From Monosiga brevicollis MX1 (lineage: Eukaryota > Opisthokonta > Choanoflagellata > Craspedida > Salpingoecidae), in contig NW_001865039.1 in assembly GCF_000002865.3 (NCBI RefSeq), positions 2,026,438-2,090,437 of the forward strand: 64,000 nucleotides of DNA, written 5' to 3'. The first letter of the stretch is position 1; each line of letters begins with the position of its first letter. Shown piece by piece: positions 10,701 to 20,803 of the stretch. The translations under genes and the position numbers were made by a program. Below the pieces are notes generated by a model. That model was given only the letters and a program-made list of their open reading frames with translations. It ran no database searches and was not told the DNA's origin.

Positions 10701-12689
10701 CATCGTGACAGGTACGAGCACCCGAATGTTCCGCGCCGTTGACAAAATACGTTGGCCATGTAGCATGCACAACCAGCTCGTGCAGGAACTGACTGATGTC
10801 ACGTGCCGCCATGCGTTTAGGTCACTCTATGGGTGGTCATGGTGCCTGGCATTTTGGCACGCATCAACCAGACCGGCTTCTGGCCTTGGCTCCAGCGTCG
10901 GGATGGCTCTCCAAAGAGCACTACGGTGACTCCAATGCTTGGCTGCACTTTGATATTGGACGTGCGAGCCTGGACCCGTTGCTAGCAGCCGTATTCGAGG
11001 CAAGCTTTCGCCACAACGACGTTGACAAACACGCAAGCAATTTAAAGGGGATTCCGATATATCACCGTGTGGGTACAGCCGATCGAACGGTGCACCCCTT
11101 CTTCCATCGTCGACTGCAGCGCATTCTTCAAGAGCAAGGTATATCCGCACACGCGGATGAATTGCACAACAAGGAGCACTGGTGGTGGGACAGCCAGAAG
11201 ACCAATGATGGGGGCGCAGTATTTGATCAGACCTTTCGCGACTTTTTTGATCAAGTCCTGAACGCCCAGCCCGAGTCACAATGCAAATCAGGACAAAAGG
11301 CTCGGCTGGTGGTCTACGACGTCGCAACCACCGGATCCAAGTGGGGCGTGCGCGTGCTTGCGCAGCGTATGGCCCATGGCAAAAGTTTGGTTGAGATTGG
11401 CGTGGAAGGGCCGGGGGCTGTAGTCCTGTCAACGCACAATGTGTTGCGCCTCAGCTTGACCCCCCTCCGTGCTTGCCCAGAGCTTCTCCAGGTACGCACG
11501 GCCTTTGAATACGCATGTGTTTTCATGTTGGGTCGAGGCAAGGGCAAGGCACAAAAGTGTGCTTGAATCGTCTGGTGATGTTGGTGCCATGTGACTAAAG
11601 GGCGTTAAGAGCGAATTTTCTCACTGCTGCGAGTCTTCTTCCACGCCCTGCCACCCCTCCAATCAACGCAGGGTACCATCAGGATAGATGATCAGCTAAT
11701 GGCGGTAACAGGCAGCTTTGGGCAACCACTGGCGTTTTGTCTTTGTGCGAACCATAGTTGGAGTCGGTGTGATGCCTTCGGTGTGCCAGCGACGCATCCA
11801 CACGCTGTTGCAGACCAACCGTTCGCCATCCGCCCTCTCAATCCTGGTAAGTGGACCATCTCATCAGGGTTTATCCAGAGCCACAAAGGGGACCATCCAT
11901 TCGAAAACAAGAACTCAATTTGCTCGAGGTTGAATGATCTGACCTAAACTCAAAAGGAGGGAAGAAAAGACAAAGGCAAAAACACAAGGAACCAAAAACA
12001 AACCAAAAGGACAGGGCAGCGCGAAAGCACGCGCATCAAGGAACGTGCTTGCTACCCTGCTTTACAAACGAAAAAGAAAAAGAAAAAAATCCAGCTCGCT
12101 GATCTTAGCGACCTTGCAGCTCACGATGAACTGAGTGGGTTGGTGTCACATAGAACATTTGCCTTGGGCGGTCTTCATCAACAATCAGTTTATGCAAACC
12201 TCGGATGTGGCTGCGTCGATTGCAACGTCTGCTGAGCGTTGGCAGGCTCATGAGATCGTGTTGGCCACGGCAGATAACAGTGCTGCACTGCGATCTTGGG
12301 TTGAGGCTCATCAGCCAGTCGTCACTGAACACTTTGCTGTCAATGAGGCCTGGTGCCAGCTAGTCTGGCTCAGCAACGCTTCTGACACTGCATGCGCCAA
12401 TCAAAGTCAACGGGCATCACCAGCAGCCAGCATTCTGCTGACCATGCCCGCAGTGACAAGTGGACAAGTGTCTTCTGAACTTGGTACACAGCTGCTGCTC
12501 TTTGGCATGGACGACGCAAGTCTTGAGGCGCTGATTGCAAACACAGTGGTGCCCACCATCCCACCGATGGCGCGTAGTCCGTTCTCGAACATGCTGCCAG
12601 ATTGGTTCATGGCCAGCGCGCAACTGGCGTCCGAGGGCCTTGGTGCTGTTCGTGCGGCTGGGTTTTGGCAAGAGAAGCCCATCGAGTAG
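7754..12689 (+). CDS. Large secreted alpha/beta-hydrolase (esterase/peptidase-like)
   Basis: Eleven exons: 7754-7940, 8032-8090, 8162-8221, 8572-8606, 8798-8846, 8880-8927, 8992-9121, 9494-10711, 10821-11491, 11672-11846 and 12154-12689. They total 1055 aa with consistent phase; the small exons 4-6 are least certain. A signal peptide (LGLVLLMMGCWVGVTG) starts the protein. Residues ~150-400 look beta-rich. The hydrolase core begins near VIISFHGTG; the nucleophile elbow is GHSMGGHGAW (Ser about residue 598, directly after a splice junction). The candidate acid is in VGTAD and the candidate His in HNKEHWWW. The fold resembles prolyl-oligopeptidase or predicted-esterase hydrolases. A C-terminal ~230-residue domain is unassigned. 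Likely an extracellular or lysosomal hydrolase; the substrate is unknown. Confidence 0.75.
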
Positions 12690-12918
12690 AAAAGCATGTT
12701 GGACAAGTTGGATAGTTGATGAATGCCTCAAAAAATTGAAAACGCGTCCATCGAGATATCAGGTTTCTGCAGCTCTGCGAAAAAAAATCAAAGAAAAAAG
12801 AAAAGACAAAGAAGACGACGACGACAGTTTTATATGGACAATAATGCATGAACGAGTGAGAACACCGGTGCGGGACTTGAAGACAAGGCAACACGGGCTG
12901 TAAGTCGAGCTCGGTGGT

Positions 12919-15900
12919 TTAGTCAGTGGCGACGGTCGGTAGTGCGGGCTGGCGTCGCCGCAAGTTTGCAATGTCAGGGCTGCTTGGTGTCAGGTAGTCT
13001 GAAGTACTTTGCTTAGTTGAACGCTTCTTGGTGCGCTTGCGTGCGCTTTTGGGCGGTCGACTTTGCAAGTGTTCAATCTGCATCCGCAGATTGTCAATCT
13101 CAATGTCTTTGGCTCGAATGAGCTCTTCCTGTTGCTGGTATTCGGCCACTTTGTTCTTGATGTCAGCCGACCAAGTTGCTTGGGTCGCCGCCAGCGTTGC
13201 GTGCAAGCCCAGCTTCGTATTGGCTGCCGAAAAGGCTTCAAGGGCGAGCACAACGTCACCAAAGGAGGGTCGTTGTGCCGGAGCCTGAAATTGGTTGTCG
13301 GAAGCACCAATTAGCATGGAGTAAGATGGACAGTTGTGAGGTTAGAAGAAAAGGGTGCACCGCTGATGGCTGAAGCAGAAAAACAAACAAACAAACAAAC
13401 AAACAAACAAAGAGGCAGGTGCATGGTAGCTCACCTGGTCCCAGCAAGCCCGGATGAGCTCTTGCAAATTAGCGGGACAATCTTGTGGGATAGGGGGCCG
13501 CTTATTGAAGGCAGCCACGGCAAATAGCACTTGGGTCGCTTCCATGCCCTGCCAAGGCACTTGTCGACAAACAATCTCCCAGAGAACAATGGCAAAGCTG
13601 TACACATCGCTGGGCATGCCACTGGGTTCAGCTCGAATGACTTCAGGAGCCATCCAGGCCGGCGTGCCGGGCGTGCCCGTCATCTTCGTCATGTGGTCTG
13701 ATTGTTTAGCGAGGCTGCAATGCGCGTGCATTCGCACACAAATGAGTACATGTCACCGACCCAATGATCCAGCCAAAGTCAAGACTCATTGTGTTCTGTC
13801 TCCAAGGCAAAAGACTCCGACGACAGCAACATCACCTACCCAAAATCGCAGATGCGGGCATGCACCTCCTCTACGTTCAAGACGACGTTGGTTGACAGTC
13901 TGCGAACCGTGCTGTGCAACAAGACGTTCTGGCTCTTGAGGTCTAGGGAAAGAACAAGCCAGCCATGAGTCCTGCTTTTGGACAACGAGCTTGCCCAGCA
14001 CTTTTTGCAACGGAGATGTGGGGAGCGATCAAGCAGGTGCACCTCGATGAAGGATGTGCTGCGAGTGTAGGTACGCCATTCCACTGGCTACTTCACGTGA
14101 GATACGGCATACCCAAGGCATTTCGTACACGACCTGTTTCAGCGAAAAATTCAAGGATGAGTCTCACGCTTTGAGCAGATTTAAGTAGCAGCTTCCACCT
14201 CGATGGTAGTTGAGCATCTGCGCTTCACCTAACCTCTTGCATGTCATGAAGGGCCCTAAATAGACTTCCGGCATTGCAAAATTCAGTCAAGAGGATGACT
14301 TGATCGGACAGCGAACTAGCACCGATCAACTTGACAATGTTGGGGTGCTCGAGTGTGCTGAGTGTTTGCAACTCTCGCTGATGGTGTCGCCTAATAAGAA
14401 AGAGGCGCAAAACATGAAGATAGAGGCAAAGGGTATGGAGTGATGGAGATGACGAAAACGCATCACGTACTGTGAGTCAAGGCTGTTCAAAGCGCGAAGA
14501 ACTTTGGCGGCAACGGTCTGTTCTTCAAAGCGTTCACCTCGGGCGGTGGAGCCAGACCAAATGGCCATGTAAACATCGCCAAACTGGCCACTACCCACCC
14601 GTTTTTGCAGAGTCAGCCTAGCATCAGCTAGTTCTACCAACGATCGACCCACGCGTTGGTATACACCTAACCAGTCAAACCGGACATGGGGGCGGGTGAA
14701 TCTGCAAGGAGTCAAAAAAACAAAAAACCGAAAACCGAAAACCGAAAACCAAAAAACCGAAAACCGAAAACCAAACCGCCCGCCCCGCCCCAATAAAGCT
14801 GTGGAGAAGGGGCAAGTGCAAAATCATTCATACCCGAGTGCATGACGAGGGTTTCCGCACACGGAGAGTCTTGATTCTGCGACGTCTGGGAACTGCCGCC
14901 CGTGGTAATGGCAGAGCGAGTCACGCCCGAATCAGAGGCCAAGGTATTGAGGGCAGATGCCGAGGGTCGGAGTACCACTGTTTTTCCCGGTCCCATAAAA
15001 GAGCTGAGAAGGGCGTCGCTACGGCTCCGTTGGATGGTGACTGGCGATGCCGGCGTGAAGACGTTCAAGGATCCGGACCCGGGGCTTTCCGGTTCGGTGT
15101 CGTCTGCGGCACTCGGAAAGACGCTCCGGGTGGGGGATTGTGCACCGTTGCTGTCGTCACCATTTGATGCACGCAGCGTGCCCATCTTGCTATCTGTGGT
15201 AGTACTTGGTCGCGACGTGCGAGCCCGACGTTGTAGGGTGCCTATACGAGTTCCAGGCACAAGCCAACGGCCAATGATGAATACGGCAACGGAAGCGGCC
15301 CCGGTCAAGGACGAATTTGGATTGGGAAGGCAGAGGAGAAGGTGCAAGGTGCAGTTCACACCATGTTCGCTTGTGAATAGGCGGCGTAGGGCCTTGAGAT
15401 CCTCGGCCAACTCCAGCTGCACGCATGGGTTGCATTGATTTGAGGGTTAGTGTCAGTTGCCACCTGGCGACCGAGTTCAGCAGTCAGGGTCATGGACAGA
15501 CCGCATCATCAGTTGAAAGCCCCAAGTCCATGAGCTCCAGAGCCGACATTTGTAGCAGCTTCTGCGGCTCCACCTTGTCAAAAATGGGCTGAAACTATGT
15601 TTTACAGAAGCGACACCATTCGTAAGATCAAGGGCTAAATCATGACGAGCAAAAGGGCCAAATCAGTGAGCATGGACATGGAATGGTGTCCCTGACCTCT
15701 TCGTAGCCACGAGTGAGTAGCCAGCTGCGGATGCGACCCGCGTCCAACGGGGCCACAGCGTGGCGCATAGCTAGTTTACGGGAGGTGTAAAGATAGACGG
15801 CCACGACAACTGCGACCACAAGCAAGACGTAGATGATGATCACGGAACCAATGTGAATCTGCCGACCCGTGGGCCCAAAGAGGAGCAGGTCATAGGCCTT

Positions 15901-16837
15901 GGCACTAATGCGATGCCTAGGGCACGGGGTCATTAGGTGAGAGGAGCTGACACGTCCCTGCGCCTCGAAGAGCGGTAGGCATACCGCAACATTGTTGGAA
16001 TGCCAATGCGATCGCAGAGGTCTGAGTCCTTGCTCGCGAGTTGCGGTATGGCGCTGCCCTGGATGCTGTTGATGAGCACGAGTACATGGGAGCAGGCCGA
16101 TGCAGAGTGAGCAATGGTGAAGCGGCTGCCTGTGTGCAATGATTAGAAAGCTTCGCTGCCTCTCCGTCTTGCAGCTTCTGAAGTTAAGGTCACCGTACTT
16201 GTAAGTGATGAAGAGTTGAGCGGCTTCTACCAGCTGGTTAGTCTTGGCCCAGTCGGCCATTTGTCGCGCGGTCCAATGCCGAGCAGGATTGTTGAACCAA
16301 AGCCGCCGCAGTTCATGCATGTCCTGAAAGACGCGTGCCAGCATGAGCCACAGGCTTGTTGGACCAACCGGTGCGAGGTGTGTGGTGTGTGGTGGGGCAA
16401 AGGGGGCGTACCATCTCGCCCTCTGGACATTCTTCGTTCGAGAGTTCCCCTATTGCAGTGGTCATGGCAGTTTAGAAGACTTGTTGGTAGTAGACGGGCG
16501 GGCAAGAGTGGCTTGGAACAAGAAACACCCCTGCACAGAGCGAGAGAGAGAGAGAAAGAGAGAGAAAGAGAGAGAAAGGAAACGAGACGTACCATCATGG
16601 TCACTGTCCAAGCAACGAAGCTGGGCTTCGGCCTCGGCCAGATCGTCGGCAGTCTGACCGTATGGGTGCGCACCAATGATTAGAGGCAAGGTTTCCAGAC
16701 ACGGGCCCAGTGTTTCATTTGTCATGGAGCAGTCGGAATTGGGACGACGGATAGAAGACAAGCCATCGTACCGGTTCAAGGGCACCAAGGGGCAAGCAGG
16801 CGGCCAGCAGGCAAAGGACAATCAGCATCCTCCCCAT
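12919..16837 (-). CDS. Receptor-like TKL-group kinase: signal peptide, PA-like ectodomain, TM, SAM, kinase, coiled coil
   Basis: Fifteen exons (16837-16772, 16653-16593, 16449-16412, 16323-16199, 16125-15985, 15916-15697, 15594-15502, 15416-15362, 15241-14834, 14666-14471, 14390-14234, 14133-14043, 13942-13840, 13714-13435, 13284-12919) make an in-frame 799 aa protein. Order: signal peptide (MLIVLCLLAACLPLGA); a short ectodomain resembling a protease-associated fold (SHVLVLINSIQGS then DRIGIPTMLR); a TM helix (IIIYVLLVVAVVVAVYLY); a SAM-like domain (WLLTRGYEE through LELMDLGLS); a Ser/Thr-rich linker; and a kinase with GSGQFGDVY, VAAK, HRDLKSQN, DFG and GTPAWMAPE. An acidic/basic coiled-coil tail with a KKRSTK patch ends it. 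HRDLKSQN and GTPAWMAPE place it with TKL (MLK/Raf-like) kinases rather than tyrosine kinases. All catalytic residues are present, so it should be active. The PA assignment is tentative. Confidence 0.82.
13377..13411. repeat. (AAAC)n microsatellite in intron
   Basis: About eight AAAC/ACAA units lie in the last intron of the TKL kinase gene, about 20 bp from its 5' splice site at 13435. Confidence 0.9.
14716..14776. repeat. (CCGAAAA)n minisatellite in intron
   Basis: About seven imperfect 7-8 bp units of CCGAAAAC type, followed by a CCGCCC stretch, in the intron between the linker exon and the first kinase exon. The long minus-strand ORF through it (repeats of FGFRF) is an artefact. Confidence 0.85.
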
Positions 16838-17475
16838 CTTGCTGACTGGTGTGTATCGAGAAAGATGGGGAGGGTAATCACGGGCACAAGCGCCCTTGAG
16901 CTGTTGGTGGGGGCGGAAGCACAGAAGCAATTGTGAGGAAAGAAGAAGAAGACAGAAAAAAGGAAAGCATTTGACGGGGCGTTGTGCAAGTTTCCAAAGG
17001 ATGCGACGGTGGAACAGAAGGGCATTGCATTTGTCGCGAGGAGCACGATCCAAACCGAACGGATCAGGTTCAGGATGGGAACCGTGGCGAATGCACGGAG
17101 CGCCAGTGGTGCGGGCTGTCTTGTGATTCGTCAAGACGTACCCAGTGCACAAGTGGACGGACGATCACGAGCAGCCCTGGCGGGGCCAATTGCGTTTGGG
17201 GCGCAATGTGAAGTTTGGGACCGTGAGATTCACCTCCCAGACCTCCTCATCCAAGCCCCTTGACCTTTACGCCACCAAATGCAAGACCACCAAATTCGAG
17301 TCCAATCTCGCCGTCGGTCACTGCCCCCGCCCTTGCCACACACACGCTGCCACGCGCGCGCGATGAGCACAATAAAAAGCCCAAAAAATGACGAAAAAAT
17401 AAAATCTCACTCTCTCTCCCTCACAACGAAAAGGTTTTTGTTGGCACAGCGCAACAGTGCAACGAAATGTCAGAT

Positions 17476-17476
<1 letters not shown>

Positions 17477-17508
<32 letters not shown>

Positions 17509-17542
17509 GCATGAGAGAGGCATTAGAGAGAGAGAGGTGTAA
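17477..17542. repeat. (GA)n microsatellite
   Basis: Interrupted GA repeat, about 60 bp, in intergenic DNA. Confidence 0.9.
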
Positions 17543-17828
17543 CGTGGGTTGGCACGAAATCATGACGTGGGGGAATGAATCAAAAGGTCCTGCTAAGGTC
17601 GTAATGAATGCGCTGTGTCAGTCGTGAGTGGTTGGACTTTTGAGCGGTGCTTGCTTCCGGGGTTTGATATTGCACGATGACATGTAAGCTGGAAGAGGCA
17701 GCCTGTTGCGTTCCCTACGCCGCCGCGCACCGGCGCTTGGCCTGATTCTGTTTGTGTCCTTCAAGGTGCCAAGTACGAATGGGTTTGAAACAACCACGGT
17801 TATAAAGCATCTTTTGCCTCTTTATATC

Positions 17829-17913
17829 GCCAACGGTCATACCACATGGAATACACCGGCTCTCGTCCGATCGCCGCAGTTAAGCCATGTTGGGCCATGC
17901 TAGTACTATCGTG
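17829..17913 (+). pseudogene. Truncated 5S rRNA copy (5' ~85 nt)
   Basis: The first ~85 nt are essentially identical to the complete 5S gene on the other strand at 1471-1588. Identity stops abruptly after CTAGTACTATCGTG, before box C and the 3' half of helix I, and T-rich DNA follows at once. Its 5' flank carries TTATAAA about 25 bp upstream of the 5S start. Without box C and the closing helix it should not make functional 5S, so I call it a broken copy. Its near-perfect identity suggests recent origin or gene conversion. Confidence 0.88.
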
Positions 17914-18296
17914 CCTTTTCTTTCTTTTTTTTTTTTTTGTGCCTTTCTCGCGTGAAAAGCGAGCCATCGCGGTCAAGCTGCCATCTGATTTTTTTTTTTT
18001 TAATTTTTTTTTTTGCAACGACATGCGTTTGTCAACAGTCACTGGTTGCTTTTTTTTGAAATACATTCAGTTCACGTGAGCGAGCGCGACAGAAAGAGTG
18101 TTCAGAGTGACAAGACGATCATGCAAACGATGATAAATAAGAGCTACAACTACCCTTCAAGGGGAGGATGAAGCATAGCGACGAGAAGAGAGTGGGAAGA
18201 TGAAACAAAGCGAAGAAGCACGCGCGGCTGCGCTGGTAAGATTCATCACTTAGTCTTGTGTTTGCTCCAGACTCCGTAGTATGAACATTGTCGCTC

Positions 18297-20376
18297 TCAT
18301 GGAGCTTCCAACATCTTGTCTTGCAGCTGAGGCCGCTTTCCATTGTCCCGATTGGTGGCGCTTCGGACCTAGCCGAATGTGCGCCACAAACAGAGGACAT
18401 CATATGGCCCAGACAAGAGGCAACATGTGAGGGCGCGCGCAGCAGCCGCGTGCAAAGCGCATACTGGTATGAGGTGTCGTGGTACGTACGCGAATGTAAA
18501 AGATGAGGGGTTCGGACATGAGAATACTGGTCATGTTCAAGCGCTCTCCCAAAAAAATGGTGGAGTGGTCAAAGCGCACGTCCTCGCCGTAGTGATCGGG
18601 CCACCGAGACTCACGAAAGAGAGCCGTGTTGAAGCAAGTGCTCATGTGGGCCGCATACCAGGTGTGAAAAGCCTTTTGTAAATAAGTGGGGTTGCGGGTG
18701 TGGTTCTGGGTGATGTGGTTGCCCAAGTCTAGCATGTACGTGGTCGAGTTGATGTCTGTGCTCTCGTTGTAGCATTTGATGCCATGGTGTTCCAAATCGA
18801 TGTACCAGCGCTGGCTCGTGTGAGCTAGTAGCGCAAAGGGGTGCTGGCGCGCCATCCATCGAACAATTTCATTGCGTTGTGGTTGCGGCCAGTCATCACC
18901 GTCCATGGTGCAGGTGTATTCCATGCGCGAGAGCGCTGTTCCAATGTTGCGCGTGGGACCAGCTCGCTGGCGCACCAAGCGCCCGACCACGGCCAAACGG
19001 TTTTGTCCGTTGATGTCTGGCAATTCAAAGAGAATTTGTCGGGCATGCGTGATGTTGAGCTGAGAGGAGGACACAATAACGGCGTCGGGTTGCTCTGTCG
19101 AAGCCTGCTGGCGCCGGACACTCTCGTTGAGGAAACGCCAGTGCCCTGCCCACAGGAAGGGGGACGGTAAAAGGGCATGCGAGGTGAGAGACATTGCAAC
19201 GGCAGGGTGTGCGGGCACCAAGGCAGGTACGAGCCAAGGCGGGGCAACAAGGCGCAAAGGTTTGCTTCGCACACACCAGAGTAGGCTGGCAGGACCATGG
19301 CCAACGTGGGCGCGACCTTTTCTTGCGGCGACGTAAACACCTTGCTCTGCTTGGGGGTGTACCCCCAGCAACCGCCTTCCTCGCCCGCCATGAGCGCTTC
19401 TGTACCATGTACCGTCTAAGGTTGCACACGGATAGGTTGAATAGAGGGACGCTTGTTGTGGCAAGCAATTGTTTGACGCGGCACAACGGACCTGCTGTGT
19501 CGAGTGGCCCGACTGCATGTGATAGAATGCTTCAAAATTGCGATAATGGGCGTGTACAAACCGGTCCCCCAGGTCGTACATTTGTGAGTCGGCTGAGGGG
19601 AGAGAGCCGTTGACAAGGTAGCCCGCGCAAGCATCACGAAGGTAACGCGTGGGATGGATGACGATGGCCGGGTGCGTGTCAGAGAGGTCGTGGATGAAAA
19701 TGGCCATGACATACATGCCTCGCGTCGTCATGGGGTGCAAGTCATGGTAACGCAGTTGCTTGTAGACCAGTTCCAAGCCAAACTCGTGCTCCAGAAAGGC
19801 TTGGGCAATCCAGGTGACAATGCGCTGGTCCTGAGCATGGAAGCGAAGCTGGGCGTTGGCGGGGATACGGTCACTATGGTCGAGGGCGCAGAGGGCCAGC
19901 CACGGCTCTTCAAATGGGTCAGCCACCGACTCCTTCAGGTAGTCGGTGGCCAGGCGCAGAGGCAAGCTGTTGGCCGGGTCCGAGCCGTCCCCAGTTTCAC
20001 CGGGCTGCCGACCGATGTACCACAGCTCACGAGTGTCGGGCACGATGGGCTTGGTGTTGGGCGCCGCCGAGGTCACATACGTATTTGCTCGCTCACAGGT
20101 ACAGGTGGCGCAGTCTGCGGCATAACCACTGAGTAAGGTCAGGTCATGATGTACGCCCCGCATGCAGCCATGCTCGTGCGAGGACTTTCGCTCCACGCCA
20201 GACACGCACGCCGAGCTTGCCGGGCAAGTACAATGCGTTGCACTGCATTTCGCCGGCAGTGGGAACGACTCATCAACCTTCGCCGGCAAGACCTGCAATG
20301 CCACCACCGCAATCACCACCACCAGACACCAAGCCCAGCGCCTCGGCGCTAAGCCACCATGTCCACGACACTCCAT
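18297..20376 (-). CDS. GT2-like glycosyltransferase with N-terminal membrane anchor
   Basis: Four exons: 20376-19492, 19415-19277, 19145-18490 and 18368-18297, 583 aa with consistent phase. A hydrophobic segment near the start (VVVIAVVALQVLPA) is a signal anchor or signal peptide. Residues ~35-295 form an unassigned, Cys-containing N-terminal domain. The C-terminal half has GT-A features: a first strand LAMVLPAYSG, a second strand DAVIVSSS, the metal-binding DGDDW (DxD) and later GEDVRF. The second exon lies in a different frame from the long read-through ORF, but only this splicing joins the first and second GT-A strands. A Golgi or secretory-pathway role is inferred. Donor and acceptor substrates are unknown. 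Confidence 0.78.
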
Positions 20377-20442
20377 CCCCCTCCCCCGCCAAAGAGAGAG
20401 AGAGACTCGTTCGCTCGCGTTCCACCACCAAATGCAATTCTT

Positions 20443-20501
<59 letters not shown>

Positions 20502-20803
20502 CAAAACGTCGCGTTGTCAGATCTTGATCGAGAATGTCAGATTTTGCCTAACACAACGACGAGTTTAGCAAGGAGATGATTTCGAGGCAATTATCATTGT
20601 GTGTGTGTGTGTGTCGGCGGAGCGTGCCGATGAGGCAGGCGTAGGGCAGTGGAGTGTGGGTGGTCAACGGGAACGGGGCAGGGCAGCAAGGTGGTGGGGT
20701 GGGCTGGTGCGAGTCGTGGCTTGGTCTTCTCACTCTGGATGTTTGGTGTCTGATGATATGTGGTTAAATTTTTACTTCTTTATGTAGTCGCGCTCTCTTA
20801 AGG
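20377..20803. promoter_or_regulatory. Divergent intergenic region with (GA)n and (GT)n
   Basis: A 5' region shared by the glycosyltransferase (-) and the Trp fusion gene (+). It contains a ~48 bp (GA)n tract at 20449-20498 and a short (GT)n at about 20599-20614. No specific factor site is recognisable. Confidence 0.5.

Larger units (their letters stand above)
16838..18296. other. Intergenic, 5' flank of the TKL kinase and 3' flank of the glycosyltransferase
   Basis: No gene supported. It holds a GA-rich microsatellite (17477-17542), the truncated 5S copy (17829-17913), a small hairpin at about 17947-17963 (CTCGC loop GCGAG) and several T runs (17926-18015). Confidence 0.6.

Noticed and set aside
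14712-15422. Minus-strand ORF ending in repeated FGFRF motifs
   Set aside because: The end is the CCGAAAA minisatellite inside an intron; only 14834-15241 is exon.
12919-16837. Tyrosine-kinase assignment for the receptor-like kinase
   Set aside because: HRDLKSQN and GTPAWMAPE are Ser/Thr-type TKL motifs; tyrosine kinases carry HRDLAARN and a PIKW motif, as in the Abl gene in this window.
19146-19491. Continuous 658-codon ORF through the middle of the glycosyltransferase gene
   Set aside because: Strong donor and acceptor pairs (CAG|GTCCGT to TTAG|ACG, and TCTG|GTGTGC to GGCAG|GG) give a model that joins LAMVLPAYSG to HWRFLNES, the normal start of a GT-A fold; the read-through version lacks it.
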